A DNA stretch of 64,000 bases from Enterobacter huaxiensis (lineage in GTDB: Bacteria > Pseudomonadota > Gammaproteobacteria > Enterobacterales > Enterobacteriaceae), in NCBI RefSeq assembly GCF_003594935.2, contig NZ_CP043342.1, positions 2,666,001 to 2,730,000 of the forward strand, written 5' to 3'. Both the position numbers and the translations under genes were made by a program. Positions 14,860 to 25,925 of this stretch are shown piece by piece (the first letter of the stretch is position 1; every line of letters begins with the position of its first letter). The notes beneath the pieces are model-generated. The model saw only the letters and a program-made list of their open reading frames with translations. It was not told the origin of the DNA and made no database searches.

Positions 14860-16383
14860 CTACTCCACCCTTACCTTCACCTTTGGCTTCGACAGCAAAA
14901 TGTGCACCAGCTCCGTAAAAGGAACCGGTTTAAAAAAGTAGTACCCCTGCTGGAATACGATGTTGTTCCGGTTGAGGTAATCCAGCTGCGCCTGCGTCTC
15001 CACCCCTTCCGCCACAATGCTGATGGAGAGCTTGCGCGCCAGATCCAGCACGCAGTCAAGGATCCGGGTGGAGTCTTGATGCTCATTGACCCGGCTCACA
15101 AAGCTATGGTCAATCTTGATGTAGTCAATATGCAGATCGTGCAGATAAGAGAGCCCTGAATAGCCGGTACCAAAGTCATCCAGAGCAATGGCAAAACCGT
15201 TCTCATGCAGCGCGTTAAGGGTCTGAACGAGATGCTCGTCAATATCTAAAGGCTCCCGCTCTGTTACCTCAATGACCAGGTTCAGATCTTTTCTGACGAA
15301 GCTGTTTTTATATTTCAGGCACTCCGCCACAAACGTGGGCGTCGCGATGTGGGACGCGCTAAAGTTAATCCCGATATGAAAACCTTCAGGCAGCTTCGTG
15401 GCGATGGCGTTCATCTGCGTCACCACCTGCACCATCAGGCTTTGCGTGAGTGACACAATCAGCCCTGATTTTTCCGCAATCGGGATAAAGGTCGACGGAG
15501 AGATAAATCCCGCTTTCGGGTGCTTCCACCGTGCCAGCACCTCAATACCGCGCAGCGTCCCTTCTCTGCCGTTGACGACGGGCTGGTAAAACGGAACGAT
15601 TTCTCCCCTGGCAATCGCGCTGCGCAGCGACTCTTCAGGCAGCGTATTTTTGTTCAGGTATTTATACATGACGTAAGCGGCAAGGCAGGCGATCAACAGC
15701 AAAAACAGCAAAATGCCGCCGCCCTGATGAAGCAGTCTCTGCAGGCTAAATAACGGGGGGAAGTTGTACTCAATACTGTAAGGATAGCCTGTGGCCTTCA
15801 CGTGCCCGCGGAGATGACTTTCCTCGCTTACCGTGGCGATATCTCCGGACGTGCCGATGACGGCGTCGCCCACCCGTAATGTATAGGTCACGCTCTTTAA
15901 TGCCGTATCCAGCGCGTCCCGGATATGACGATCGCTGATGGTGACCACAATACGATTGCCATCAAATACCGTCTGATAAACCAGAACCGGCAGCCCATTC
16001 ACCGTACTTTTAGCCGACACAAGCAGCAGGGGTGACTCGGGCAATGCGCCGGCGTTAATCAGCAAAATATGGTTACCCGACAGGGATGAGCACCATATTT
16101 TTTCCTGTTTCATAATAAATATCGTTCTTAGATGAGGCTGCAGGGCCGCTTCAGCACCGAGCTGGTATTGTCCTTCCACGCCGCACCCGCTCTCCGCAAT
16201 TTCAGCCGCTTTACGGGTCGCGTCGCGCGCTTCGGCAAGAATGGCATCCATATTTTTTACGGCATAGCGGGCCCCCGCGAGGCTATCGACTCGCGCGGAA
16301 TACCAGAGCTGCGTGCTGAGAATAAAAATGCCCATCATCAGGAGAGCCACGGCGGCAACGGCGGGGACCAGGACATTGCGCAT
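14860..16383 (-). CDS. Membrane-bound cyclic-di-GMP phosphodiesterase with CSS and EAL domains
   Basis: A protein of about 507 residues. An N-terminal membrane helix (VLVPAVAAVALLMMGIFIL) is followed by a periplasmic CSS-motif sensor containing EKIWCSSLSG, a second membrane helix (LFLLLIACLAAYVMYKYL) and a C-terminal EAL domain. EAL landmarks are EVLARW, NFSASH, EVTERE, DDFGTGYSGLSYL, IKIDHSFV and AEGVET, so hydrolysis of c-di-GMP is expected. CSS-EAL enzymes sense periplasmic redox state through the Cys pair. The start is uncertain: ATG at 16383, ATG at 16425 or TTG at 16434, none with a good ribosome site. It follows the M24-family gene on the same strand by under 100 bp. Confidence 0.9.
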   Translation of the reverse strand: MRNVLVPAVAAVALLMMGIFILSTQLWYSARVDSLAGARYAVKNMDAILAEARDATRKAAEIAESGCGVEGQYQLGAEAALQPHLRTIFIMKQEKIWCSSLSGNHILLINAGALPESPLLLVSAKSTVNGLPVLVYQTVFDGNRIVVTISDRHIRDALDTALKSVTYTLRVGDAVIGTSGDIATVSEESHLRGHVKATGYPYSIEYNFPPLFSLQRLLHQGGGILLFLLLIACLAAYVMYKYLNKNTLPEESLRSAIARGEIVPFYQPVVNGREGTLRGIEVLARWKHPKAGFISPSTFIPIAEKSGLIVSLTQSLMVQVVTQMNAIATKLPEGFHIGINFSASHIATPTFVAECLKYKNSFVRKDLNLVIEVTEREPLDIDEHLVQTLNALHENGFAIALDDFGTGYSGLSYLHDLHIDYIKIDHSFVSRVNEHQDSTRILDCVLDLARKLSISIVAEGVETQAQLDYLNRNNIVFQQGYYFFKPVPFTELVHILLSKPKVKVRVE

Positions 16384-16478
16384 TAACGTCTCTACCGAAC
16401 GGAGTGATATAAGTACAAAGAGCATGGTCGACAACGTTAAAAATAACCATGCGCTTTGCCATAGATTTTCAGAAAGGG

Positions 16479-17867
16479 TTAACAGGTGAAGGCGTTATCC
16501 TTCGCGAGGAAGAAAGGTCGCAAATACGCAACCGTACTGGAGAGCGGGATAACGTCGTCGCTCAGCGCAATATTCAGGACATCCGTAAGGTACCGTTTAC
16601 GCGTTTCAATACGCGCCCACAGTTCAGGATAGGCGCGGGCAATGTCCGCCTGAAGCGCCCGATCCGCCAGCGCAACGCTCTCCTCAGCGCTGGTACCGGT
16701 ATAGCCCTTAACGGACGGAATGATGTCAATCTGCAGGATCATACCGCTTTTCAACGTCTGCGCGGAATGTTCAAAAATGGGCGATGACATCCACTCTTCG
16801 TCCGCGCTGAGATGGCCCGGGTTCAGGTGCCAGCCATATTTTTCTTGAGGCAACACGGACTCGATTAAGGAATAGATCTCTCCGCCAGGCATGCCAATAT
16901 GAATATTTTCAAGCCAGGTCACTACCGCCGCGAAATAGGGTTTTGCCACACGGTCGAGATAATCTTTTTGCGTTTCCGGCAGTTCGCTTTCGTCTGCAAT
17001 AACAAACCCGGTTCGGCTGGATAAGCCGCCCTTAAATCCGGTGGTCATAGAAAGCGGCTGGCCGCGCTGTATCGGTTTCCAGGTCGGATAGAGGTTGGCG
17101 TTTTCAAAGCGCTGCCCGGCGGCCGCGATTGTGACCACCGTATTGTACTGTCCTTCCCCGGTAAGATAGCCCGCCAGATCCACTTCGCGAATACCCGGCT
17201 CGACGGCGTTCATCGCGTTAAGCATGCAGGTTGAAGCAAGATTCGCACCGTACTCATAATGGGCGATTTCGTTGGCGGTATTAGTGATGCGCGCGCCGTT
17301 ATCCCCACCGATGAAAATATGCGCCGCGTTTTCAAGAACGGCCGTCGCCGGGACGCTGTTGCGGATGGCATCAACAATAAAAGCGGGTAAATCAAAGAAG
17401 CGCTTATTCTCCGCGCGGGCAGAGGTAAACATTTTCCAGCCCACGAGGCCGATACGGCTCATGGCGGGTAGCCCCAGCTCGCCGAACAACACTTCCAGCG
17501 GTTTTTCATTCTCCATGGGCTGATTGGGTAATGAGAAGTAAGGACTGTGCTTTAGCGTGACGGGGATACGCGAGTGCGCCGCCATCTTGAGATTTTCGTT
17601 GCCGAGAATAACGCTCGCCGCCCCGCTCTTCTCGAGAATCAACAGTCCTTCTTCAAAACGGGGAATAAAGCCGGTCAGGTATTCAAAATTGCTGCCGTGC
17701 TCTTTGTCAGCATAAATGACCAGCGCGTCAAACCCTTCAGCGCGCATGCCTGCGAGTAGTTTGTCTTTACGCGTCTGAATGGTTGCGTCCGAAAGCGGCA
17801 CGGGCGGCACATTTGAAAATCCCTGTGGCGCGGTTATAGCCTGTAACTTCACTGCGTTAAAATCCAT
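16479..17867 (-). CDS. M24-fold (Xaa-Pro aminopeptidase/creatinase-like) protein with lost metal ligands
   Basis: A 462-residue protein with a creatinase N-terminal domain (residues about 30-170) and a pita-bread C-terminal domain. In M24 peptidases the core has two Asp, one His and two Glu that bind metal. Here the region expected to read DxG...SD reads TTGFKGGLSSRTGF, so both Asp seem replaced. A His (NPGHLS) and some acidic residues follow. Loss of metal ligands occurs in creatinase, which is metal-independent, so a non-peptidase amidinohydrolase-like or other activity is possible. GAGGGG precedes the ATG. The gene lies upstream of the CSS-EAL gene on the same strand. Confidence 0.8.
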   Translation of the reverse strand: MDFNAVKLQAITAPQGFSNVPPVPLSDATIQTRKDKLLAGMRAEGFDALVIYADKEHGSNFEYLTGFIPRFEEGLLILEKSGAASVILGNENLKMAAHSRIPVTLKHSPYFSLPNQPMENEKPLEVLFGELGLPAMSRIGLVGWKMFTSARAENKRFFDLPAFIVDAIRNSVPATAVLENAAHIFIGGDNGARITNTANEIAHYEYGANLASTCMLNAMNAVEPGIREVDLAGYLTGEGQYNTVVTIAAAGQRFENANLYPTWKPIQRGQPLSMTTGFKGGLSSRTGFVIADESELPETQKDYLDRVAKPYFAAVVTWLENIHIGMPGGEIYSLIESVLPQEKYGWHLNPGHLSADEEWMSSPIFEHSAQTLKSGMILQIDIIPSVKGYTGTSAEESVALADRALQADIARAYPELWARIETRKRYLTDVLNIALSDDVIPLSSTVAYLRPFFLAKDNAFTC

Positions 17868-18183
17868 ATTCGTCCCCTCACGATCCGATCATCGCCGTCA
17901 CAACAGCAGCTCAGTGATGCCGTCAGAACTGAGCTAAGCCGCGCTTTTACATCCTCTTTCATCATAACATCTCTTGCCGTGAGGTCACCTGCAAACGCGC
18001 CCGTATCGCTTGTCTTCTTAAAGTCATATAAAAATCAACATCAAATCACTTATTACTGACTTTCAAAGAAAGCAATATTAAAAAATTTCATCACTACACA
18101 ATCACTATGCATTGACTTTTAAATCAACTCACCGCATATTTCACAGCACGAATTAACAAGACTATTTTTGGAGAGCGTTTCCT
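17868..18183. promoter_or_regulatory. Intergenic region with a sigma-70-like promoter for the small ribbon-helix-helix gene
   Basis: No gene was found in this 316-bp gap. A TTGACT at 18112-18117 and CATATT at 18135-18140, spaced 17 bp apart, form a plausible plus-strand promoter about 37 bp before the next start codon. The segment around 18010-18150 is AT-rich. Confidence 0.45.
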
Positions 18184-18426
18184 ATGCCAGCCCGTGATTA
18201 TCCTGATAAGCGTGTGGCACGCGGTTTAGCAAAAGAGGCTGACCTGAAGATGTTGAGCGCCCGCATCGATCCCGCCCTGATGGAATACATCAGGATCACC
18301 GCGTATGAGACGCGCAAAAGCAAGCAGGAAATCGTGGCAGAGGCGTTAGCGATGCACATGCAGAGCAGCCGGATGGGGGCAGAAAGCCCGGAAGATCCCT
18401 TCGGGCTTTCTGCATGCTGTGATTAG
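18184..18426 (+). CDS. Small ribbon-helix-helix-like DNA-binding protein
   Basis: An 80-residue basic protein. Residues 22-60 (KMLSARIDPALMEYIRITAYETRKSKQEIVAEALAMHM) fit a ribbon-helix-helix fold: a short beta strand, then two helices with the S/K-K-Q-E-I-V-A-E-A pattern of CopG/Arc proteins. Such proteins act as antitoxins, plasmid regulators or autorepressors. No toxin-like partner gene is adjacent, as the neighbour ydbC is convergent. GGAGAG lies 8 bp before the ATG, and a promoter is visible. The last 16 codons run through a 12-bp hairpin, so the C-terminus may be an extension. Confidence 0.65.
   Translation: MPARDYPDKRVARGLAKEADLKMLSARIDPALMEYIRITAYETRKSKQEIVAEALAMHMQSSRMGAESPEDPFGLSACCD
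18379..18413. terminator. Strong hairpin inside the 3' end of the ribbon-helix-helix gene
   Basis: A perfect 12-bp stem (18379-18390 with 18402-18413) with an 11-base loop lies within the last codons of the small gene and just before the convergent ydbC stop codon. No T-run follows in either direction. It may serve as a shared transcription end. Confidence 0.45.
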
Positions 18427-19289
18427 TCGATCAGCGCATTCAGCGTCGCGACCGCATCAGGCGGCAATACGCACTCGGCCGCCGCCAGATTTTGCCGTAA
18501 ATGCGCCACGGAGGATGTTCCCGGGATCAGCAGGATATTCGGGGAGCGTTGCAGCAGCCACGCCAGCGCGACCTGCATCGGCGTTGCGCCCAGCGAGTCT
18601 GCCACCGCCTGCAGGCCGGAAGACTGCAGCGGCGTAAAACCGCCCAGCGGGAAGAACGGCACGTACGCAATGCCCTGCTGTGCCAGCGTATCGACCAGGG
18701 CATCATCCCCACGATTCACAATGTTGTACATGTTCTGCACACACACCACGGACACCATCTTTTGCGCTTCGGCAACCTGAGCGTCGGTAACGTTACTTAG
18801 CCCAATGTGGCGCACCAGCCCCTGCTGCTGCAGCTCCGCCAGCGTCGACAGCGGCTCTGCAATCGATCCTTCCGCGGGCCCGTGGGCGCTAAACATGATC
18901 CGCAGGTTAACCACGTCCAGCGCCTCCAGCTTCAGATTCCGCAGGTTGTCATGTACCGCCTGCGTCAGTTCCTGCGGCGAAAACGCCGGCAGCCAGGAGG
19001 CATCATCACCGCGTCGGGCCCCGATCTTGGTCACGATGGTCAGATCGTCCCGATACGGATGCAGCGCCTCGGCGATAAGCTGATTGGTAATATGCGGCCC
19101 GTAAAAATCACTGGTATCAATGTGGTTCACCCCAGACGCCACGGCCTCACGCAGCACCGCCAGCGCGGCACTTTTGTCCTTCGGCGGGCCAAAAACGCCC
19201 GGCCCGGCAAGCTGCATTGCACCATAGCCCAGTCGTTTAACCGTATGCGCGCCAAGCGTATACGTTCCGCTTTTATCAATGCTGCTCAT
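18423..19289 (-). CDS. ydbC: Aldo/keto reductase, pyridoxal reductase-like YdbC (PdxI)
   Basis: A 288-residue aldo/keto reductase very close to E. coli YdbC, which has been renamed PdxI for NADPH-dependent pyridoxal reduction in vitamin B6 salvage. The opening YTLGAHTVKRLGYGAMQLAGPGVFGPP, the catalytic Asp and Tyr (DTSDFYGPH), Lys in VTKIGARR, and the NADPH-binding end LLQRSPNILLIPGTSSVAHL are all present. The start at 19289 (MSSIDKSG) has AGGAAGG upstream and matches the E. coli start; longer in-frame starts do not. It stands alone between the small gene and the chemoreceptor. Confidence 0.92.
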   Translation of the reverse strand: MSSIDKSGTYTLGAHTVKRLGYGAMQLAGPGVFGPPKDKSAALAVLREAVASGVNHIDTSDFYGPHITNQLIAEALHPYRDDLTIVTKIGARRGDDASWLPAFSPQELTQAVHDNLRNLKLEALDVVNLRIMFSAHGPAEGSIAEPLSTLAELQQQGLVRHIGLSNVTDAQVAEAQKMVSVVCVQNMYNIVNRGDDALVDTLAQQGIAYVPFFPLGGFTPLQSSGLQAVADSLGATPMQVALAWLLQRSPNILLIPGTSSVAHLRQNLAAAECVLPPDAVATLNALID

Positions 19290-19366
19290 GTCGACCTTCC
19301 TCATAAAAAATGATTTGGATTTACAACGGGTTCGCGACGGAACCATTAGTTAAGCAATAGTTAAAT

Positions 19367-19393
19367 TAAAGTTTAATTTCGCTACGACGATAG
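19367..19393 (+). promoter_or_regulatory. FliA (sigma-28) promoter of the chemoreceptor gene
   Basis: TAAAGTTT at 19367-19374 is a perfect sigma-28 -35 box, followed by an 11-bp spacer and GACGATAG at 19386-19393, six of eight matches to GCCGATAA. The start codon is about 40 bp further on. This ties the chemoreceptor to the flagellar late-gene regulon. Confidence 0.75.
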
Positions 19394-19434
19394 TAGTTGA
19401 GTAACCCCTGCATCTTCTCTTATGGACGACCGCT

Positions 19435-21096
19435 ATGCTGAAAAATCTGCACGTGATTACCGGTATTCTCTTTGCTCTCACCATATTCTGTCTGCTGCAA
19501 ATTGTCACGGGAGGGTTGTTCTACTCTGCCGTCAATAACGATCGTCATAACTTTCAGAACTCCGGGGTGCTCAATGCCCAACAGGAGAGCCTGAGCGATA
19601 GCGTCAATACGCTGGTGAAAACCCGCGTTACCGTCACCCGCGTGGCAATACGCTACCTGAAAAACCAGCGCGACCCGGCATCGCTTGCGGCGATCAACAA
19701 GCTGCTCGGCACGGCAGGCGATTCGCTGGCGAAAGCGGAGGCCTACAGCAAAGCCTGGCAGGAAATGCCGCAGATTAACGGCCAAAACGCGGCGTTGACC
19801 GACGAGATGCAGAAATCCTGGAATCAGATGCACGAGGTGATGCGTCTGTCGATTGAGTATCTGCGCGCAGACAATTACCAGGCGTATGGTGACCTGGACG
19901 CCCAGCAGGCGCAGGACGATATGGAGGCGGTTTATAACCGCTGGCGCGCCGAAAACAACACCCTGCTGAAAGCCGCAACCGAAGAGAACCAGAGCAGCTT
20001 TACCCAGATGCAGTGGACGCTGGCGGGCATTTTCCTGGCCGTTATCGCCGTGCTGGTGGTGATCTGGCAGGGTTTACAGCATCTCCTGCTGAAGCCGCTC
20101 AAAACCATCATGAACCACATCCGCACCATCGCAAGCGGCGATCTGACGCACAGCGTCGATATCTCCGGCCGTAACGAAATGGGCCAGCTGGCAGCCGGTC
20201 TGCATGAGATGCAGACCTCGCTGGTGAGCACCGTCAGCGCCGTGCGCGGCAGTACCGATTCTATCTATACGGGCGCGGGTGAAATTGCCGCGGGAAGCAA
20301 CGATCTCTCTGCCCGTACCGAACAGCAGGCCGCCTCGCTGGAAGAGACCGCCGCAAGCATGGAAGAGCTGACGGCGACCGTCAAACAGAACTCCGATAAT
20401 GCCCGTCAGGCAACGCTGCTGGCAAAAAATGCCTCCGAAACGGCCGCGCGCGGCGGTCAGGTGGTGGATAACGTTGTGCGCACGATGAATGATATCGCCG
20501 ACAGTTCGCAGCAAATCGCACACATTACGGGCGTCATCGACAGTATCGCCTTCCAGACCAACATCCTGGCACTCAACGCCGCGGTTGAAGCCGCGCGCGC
20601 CGGAGAACAGGGCCGCGGATTTGCGGTCGTTGCGGGTGAAGTGCGTACCCTGGCCAGCCGCAGCGCGCAGGCCGCCAAAGAGATCAAAGGGCTGATTGAG
20701 AACTCCGTCAGCCGGGTAAATACCGGTTCTGACCAGGTGAGCGAGGCTGGCGCAACCATGAAAGAGATCGTTGCGGCGGTCACGCGCGTGACCGACATCA
20801 TGGGCGAGATTTCGTCAGCGTCCGACGAGCAAAGCCGCGGCATTGAGCAGGTCAGCCTGGCCGTGTCGCAGATGGACAGCGTCACCCAGCAAAACGCCGC
20901 CCTGGTACAGGAGTCCGCAACGGCGGCCGCTGCGCTGGAAGACCAGTCCGAGCAGCTGCGTCAGGCCGTGGCGGCATTCCGCCTCAACGCAAAAGAGAGC
21001 GCGTCTCCACGTACGAAAAATGTCAAAACGCCGCAGCTGTTGCGCCCGACAGCGGCAGGCGCGAGCACGACGGACGGAAACTGGGAAACCTTCTGA
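19435..21096 (+). CDS. Methyl-accepting chemotaxis protein of the Tar/Tsr type
   Basis: A 553-residue chemoreceptor. The N-terminal membrane helix is near residues 7-30, a periplasmic four-helix ligand domain spans about 35-190, a second membrane helix (WTLAGIFLAVIAVLVVIW) is near 190-210, then HAMP, and then a cytoplasmic methyl-accepting domain with the conserved tip IAFQTNILALNAAVEAARAGEQGRGFAVVAGEVR. It ends in NWETF, the CheR/CheB docking pentapeptide of high-abundance receptors. It is in the Tar/Tsr family, but I cannot name the ligand, and the tar/tsr genes proper should lie elsewhere. Flagellar sigma-28 control is visible upstream. Confidence 0.94.
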   Translation: MLKNLHVITGILFALTIFCLLQIVTGGLFYSAVNNDRHNFQNSGVLNAQQESLSDSVNTLVKTRVTVTRVAIRYLKNQRDPASLAAINKLLGTAGDSLAKAEAYSKAWQEMPQINGQNAALTDEMQKSWNQMHEVMRLSIEYLRADNYQAYGDLDAQQAQDDMEAVYNRWRAENNTLLKAATEENQSSFTQMQWTLAGIFLAVIAVLVVIWQGLQHLLLKPLKTIMNHIRTIASGDLTHSVDISGRNEMGQLAAGLHEMQTSLVSTVSAVRGSTDSIYTGAGEIAAGSNDLSARTEQQAASLEETAASMEELTATVKQNSDNARQATLLAKNASETAARGGQVVDNVVRTMNDIADSSQQIAHITGVIDSIAFQTNILALNAAVEAARAGEQGRGFAVVAGEVRTLASRSAQAAKEIKGLIENSVSRVNTGSDQVSEAGATMKEIVAAVTRVTDIMGEISSASDEQSRGIEQVSLAVSQMDSVTQQNAALVQESATAAAALEDQSEQLRQAVAAFRLNAKESASPRTKNVKTPQLLRPTAAGASTTDGNWETF

Positions 21097-21102
21097 GTGA
21101 CG

Positions 21103-21125
21103 GGCGGGCGATTGTTTCGCCCGCC
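21103..21125. terminator. Hairpin between convergent chemoreceptor gene and smrA
   Basis: GGCGGGCGA at 21103-21111 pairs with TCGCCCGCC at 21117-21125 across a 5-base loop. It lies 7 bp after the chemoreceptor stop and 12 bp from the smrA stop. There is no strong T-run, so it may end transcription from either side only partly. Confidence 0.5.
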
Positions 21126-21136
21126 TGTAGCATCCC

Positions 21137-21700
21137 TTAGCGGCTGCGCTTGGCGTGTCGTTCCCAGTTTTCTTGCTTTGCATCATCAGATTTGCGCAGT
21201 GAAACGTAGCACGCCCCGCTGCCGCCATGGTGGGGTTTTGCTTCGCAAAAAGCCTGCACCTCGTCGAATTCGGTCAACCAGCGCGCAAGATAGCTGCGCA
21301 CCACGTTGGGGTGTGACTTCTGCTCGCGTCCTTTGCCATGAACAATAATGAGGTTACGTAATCCCTCGCGTTCGGCCTGGCGAATGAAGGTATACAGCAT
21401 CTGACGGCAGGCCTCCGCAGGCTGGCGCAGCAGCGTCAGGCTGGCCTGACGCGAATATTTACCGGAACGCAGCTTCTCAAATACCCCCTGCTGTACCCCA
21501 TCACGCTGGAACATCAGCGGCTCTTCAAGCGGCATCAGTTCGAGAAAACCCAGGGTCAGAAAGTTGTCGAGCTGCTCGGTATCAATCTCCTGACGAGCCC
21601 GGGTATTGCGGCTCTGCTGCCAGTGGATATCCGTGCAGCGTTTCAGGGGCTGGACATCTTCCATGGCGTCAAGAAAAAGTGATTTGTCGTCAGGGTTCAT
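21137..21700 (-). CDS. smrA: Smr-domain DNA endonuclease SmrA
   Basis: A 187-residue protein of the Smr family, matching E. coli SmrA (formerly YdaL). The C-terminal Smr domain contains LRNLIIVHGKGREQKSHPNVVRSYLARWL and ends with CEAKPHHGGSGACYVSLRK, where HGKG and the GG...G run are family marks. Smr proteins nick DNA or bind branched DNA. GGAGG is present before the ATG. Its position beside mcaS and abgR is the E. coli order. Confidence 0.94.
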   Translation of the reverse strand: MNPDDKSLFLDAMEDVQPLKRCTDIHWQQSRNTRARQEIDTEQLDNFLTLGFLELMPLEEPLMFQRDGVQQGVFEKLRSGKYSRQASLTLLRQPAEACRQMLYTFIRQAEREGLRNLIIVHGKGREQKSHPNVVRSYLARWLTEFDEVQAFCEAKPHHGGSGACYVSLRKSDDAKQENWERHAKRSR

Positions 21701-21934
21701 GGAAATCCTCCAGCTACGTCAGAGGGGATACTATACCCGCGCCCAGCCTGAGCCTCAATCACGGGGATATGGGCAAATAGTAGACGCTAATATATAAAAT
21801 ATAAATGGATTAAAAAGTAAACGCTACTTAAGTGAAATTTCAGCAATGATTAAATAAATGATTTACGTTAAAAAATTGTGTAATCAATCGCTTTGCCGCC
21901 TTTCCTTTTTGGAGAAAACTGTTATAACTAAATC

Positions 21935-22030
21935 AACCTGCCAATGGATATAACACGTAGGGTCCGTGAATGGATGCACTGCTGTGTGTACTATAGGGTC
22001 TGTCTGATGTCGGGCAGACTCTGTTTTTTT
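21935..22030 (+). ncRNA. mcaS: Small regulatory RNA McaS (IsrA)
   Basis: The smrA-abgR gap, where E. coli encodes the Hfq-dependent sRNA McaS, contains a block (21972-22030) strongly resembling its 3' half: GGATGCACTGCTGTGTGTAC, then a stem GGGTCTGTC/GGCAGACTC and a run of seven T at 22024-22030 as terminator. A -10-like TATAAC at 21923-21928 sets the start near 21935, giving about 96 nt, as in E. coli. The 5' third is less conserved. A weak CRP-like sequence lies near 21877-21892. McaS controls curli, flagella and pgaA mRNAs. The 5' end is approximate. Confidence 0.88.
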
Positions 22031-22041
22031 ATTATTCTATT

Positions 22042-22953
22042 TTACGCTGAAATTATTTTACGGGCTTCCCGTCTGAATTGCGTAATTAATGACTCCGCCA
22101 GCGGCGTTTGACGAGCATCTCGCCGCTGAATTAAATAATAGGCTGCTTTAGGAAGCGACTCGACAACCGGCAGCATCACCAGTCGGTGCGCCAGCAGCGG
22201 GTCGCAGCCCAACTCCTGCGGAAGAATACTCAAAAAATCGCTTTGCGCCACGAGGCTAATGCAGGAGGAAAATGTTTCACACACAACGCCGATTCGCGGT
22301 ATTTGCGAGCGGTGGCTAAACACATCCTCCAGCTGCTTATAATAACTTCCCCGCGGCGTCGGCATGGTCCAGTTATAATGAAGTAGCTCGCTAATTGATT
22401 TAGCCCCTGTCGCCGGGTGGCCTTCCCGACAAAATACTGCGAACGGTTTTTCAAAGAGTTTTTCAAACGTAAATTCATGATCGTACGGACCCTGATAATA
22501 CGTATTGATAGTGAAATCCAGCTCTCCCTGCCGTAATTCATTAATCATTGATACCAGCTGCCCTTCCATAATTCGCACTTTGACCTGCGGATGCTGCGAA
22601 TGAAAGCGAGTGATCACCGACGGCATTAAGCTGCGTGAAATACTGGCCCCCATCCCAATGTTGATCTGCCCGGCCAGCTCTCCCTGCCGCTGACGGATGT
22701 CGTCCTGCGCGGCGCGCAGCTCTTCCAGAATCAAATTAGCGCGATGATAAAACCCCTCACCGCATTCGGTTAACGCCACGCCCTTGCTGCGACGAATAAA
22801 AAGCTGTGCCGCCATGCCCTCCTCGAGCTCCTTGATCGATTTGGTTAGCGCAGGCTGCGAGAGATTCAGCGTTCTGCTGGCACCGCGAATGCTGCCCTGA
22901 CGCGCCACTTCTACAAACGCCCGAATTTGATGGAATTTAATCTGAAATGACAT
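22042..22953 (-). CDS. abgR: LysR-family regulator AbgR
   Basis: A 303-residue LysR protein next to and divergent from abgA-abgB-abgT, as in E. coli. It has an N-terminal helix-turn-helix (VEVARQGSIRGASRTLNLSQPALTKSIKELEE) and a C-terminal effector domain with GQINIGMGASISRSLMPSVI. It controls use of p-aminobenzoyl-glutamate, a folate breakdown product. The 175-bp gap to abgA should hold its binding sites. Confidence 0.94.
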   Translation of the reverse strand: MSFQIKFHQIRAFVEVARQGSIRGASRTLNLSQPALTKSIKELEEGMAAQLFIRRSKGVALTECGEGFYHRANLILEELRAAQDDIRQRQGELAGQINIGMGASISRSLMPSVITRFHSQHPQVKVRIMEGQLVSMINELRQGELDFTINTYYQGPYDHEFTFEKLFEKPFAVFCREGHPATGAKSISELLHYNWTMPTPRGSYYKQLEDVFSHRSQIPRIGVVCETFSSCISLVAQSDFLSILPQELGCDPLLAHRLVMLPVVESLPKAAYYLIQRRDARQTPLAESLITQFRREARKIISA

Positions 22954-23128
22954 AGCGAGACCGATAACCGTTGTTTATCAGAGTAAAGAAACTGTCATCT
23001 ACTGTAATGGAAATGGATGTGCGAGGGTAATTCCTGAACGGTTAAAACTGTGAAAAATCGGTAAGTGATAAGTAAAAACTATCACAGCGTGAAGCAGTTC
23101 ACATATTTTAATGATGACAGGAAGAGAT

Positions 23129-25884
<2,756 letters not shown>

Positions 25885-25925
25885 AAAAACATAACACAAC
25901 AACACAACAGTCCCGAGGAACGCCC

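Noticed and set aside
18184..18426. Toxin-antitoxin pair
   Set aside because: The protein is antitoxin-like, but no toxin-sized gene lies next to it on the same strand.
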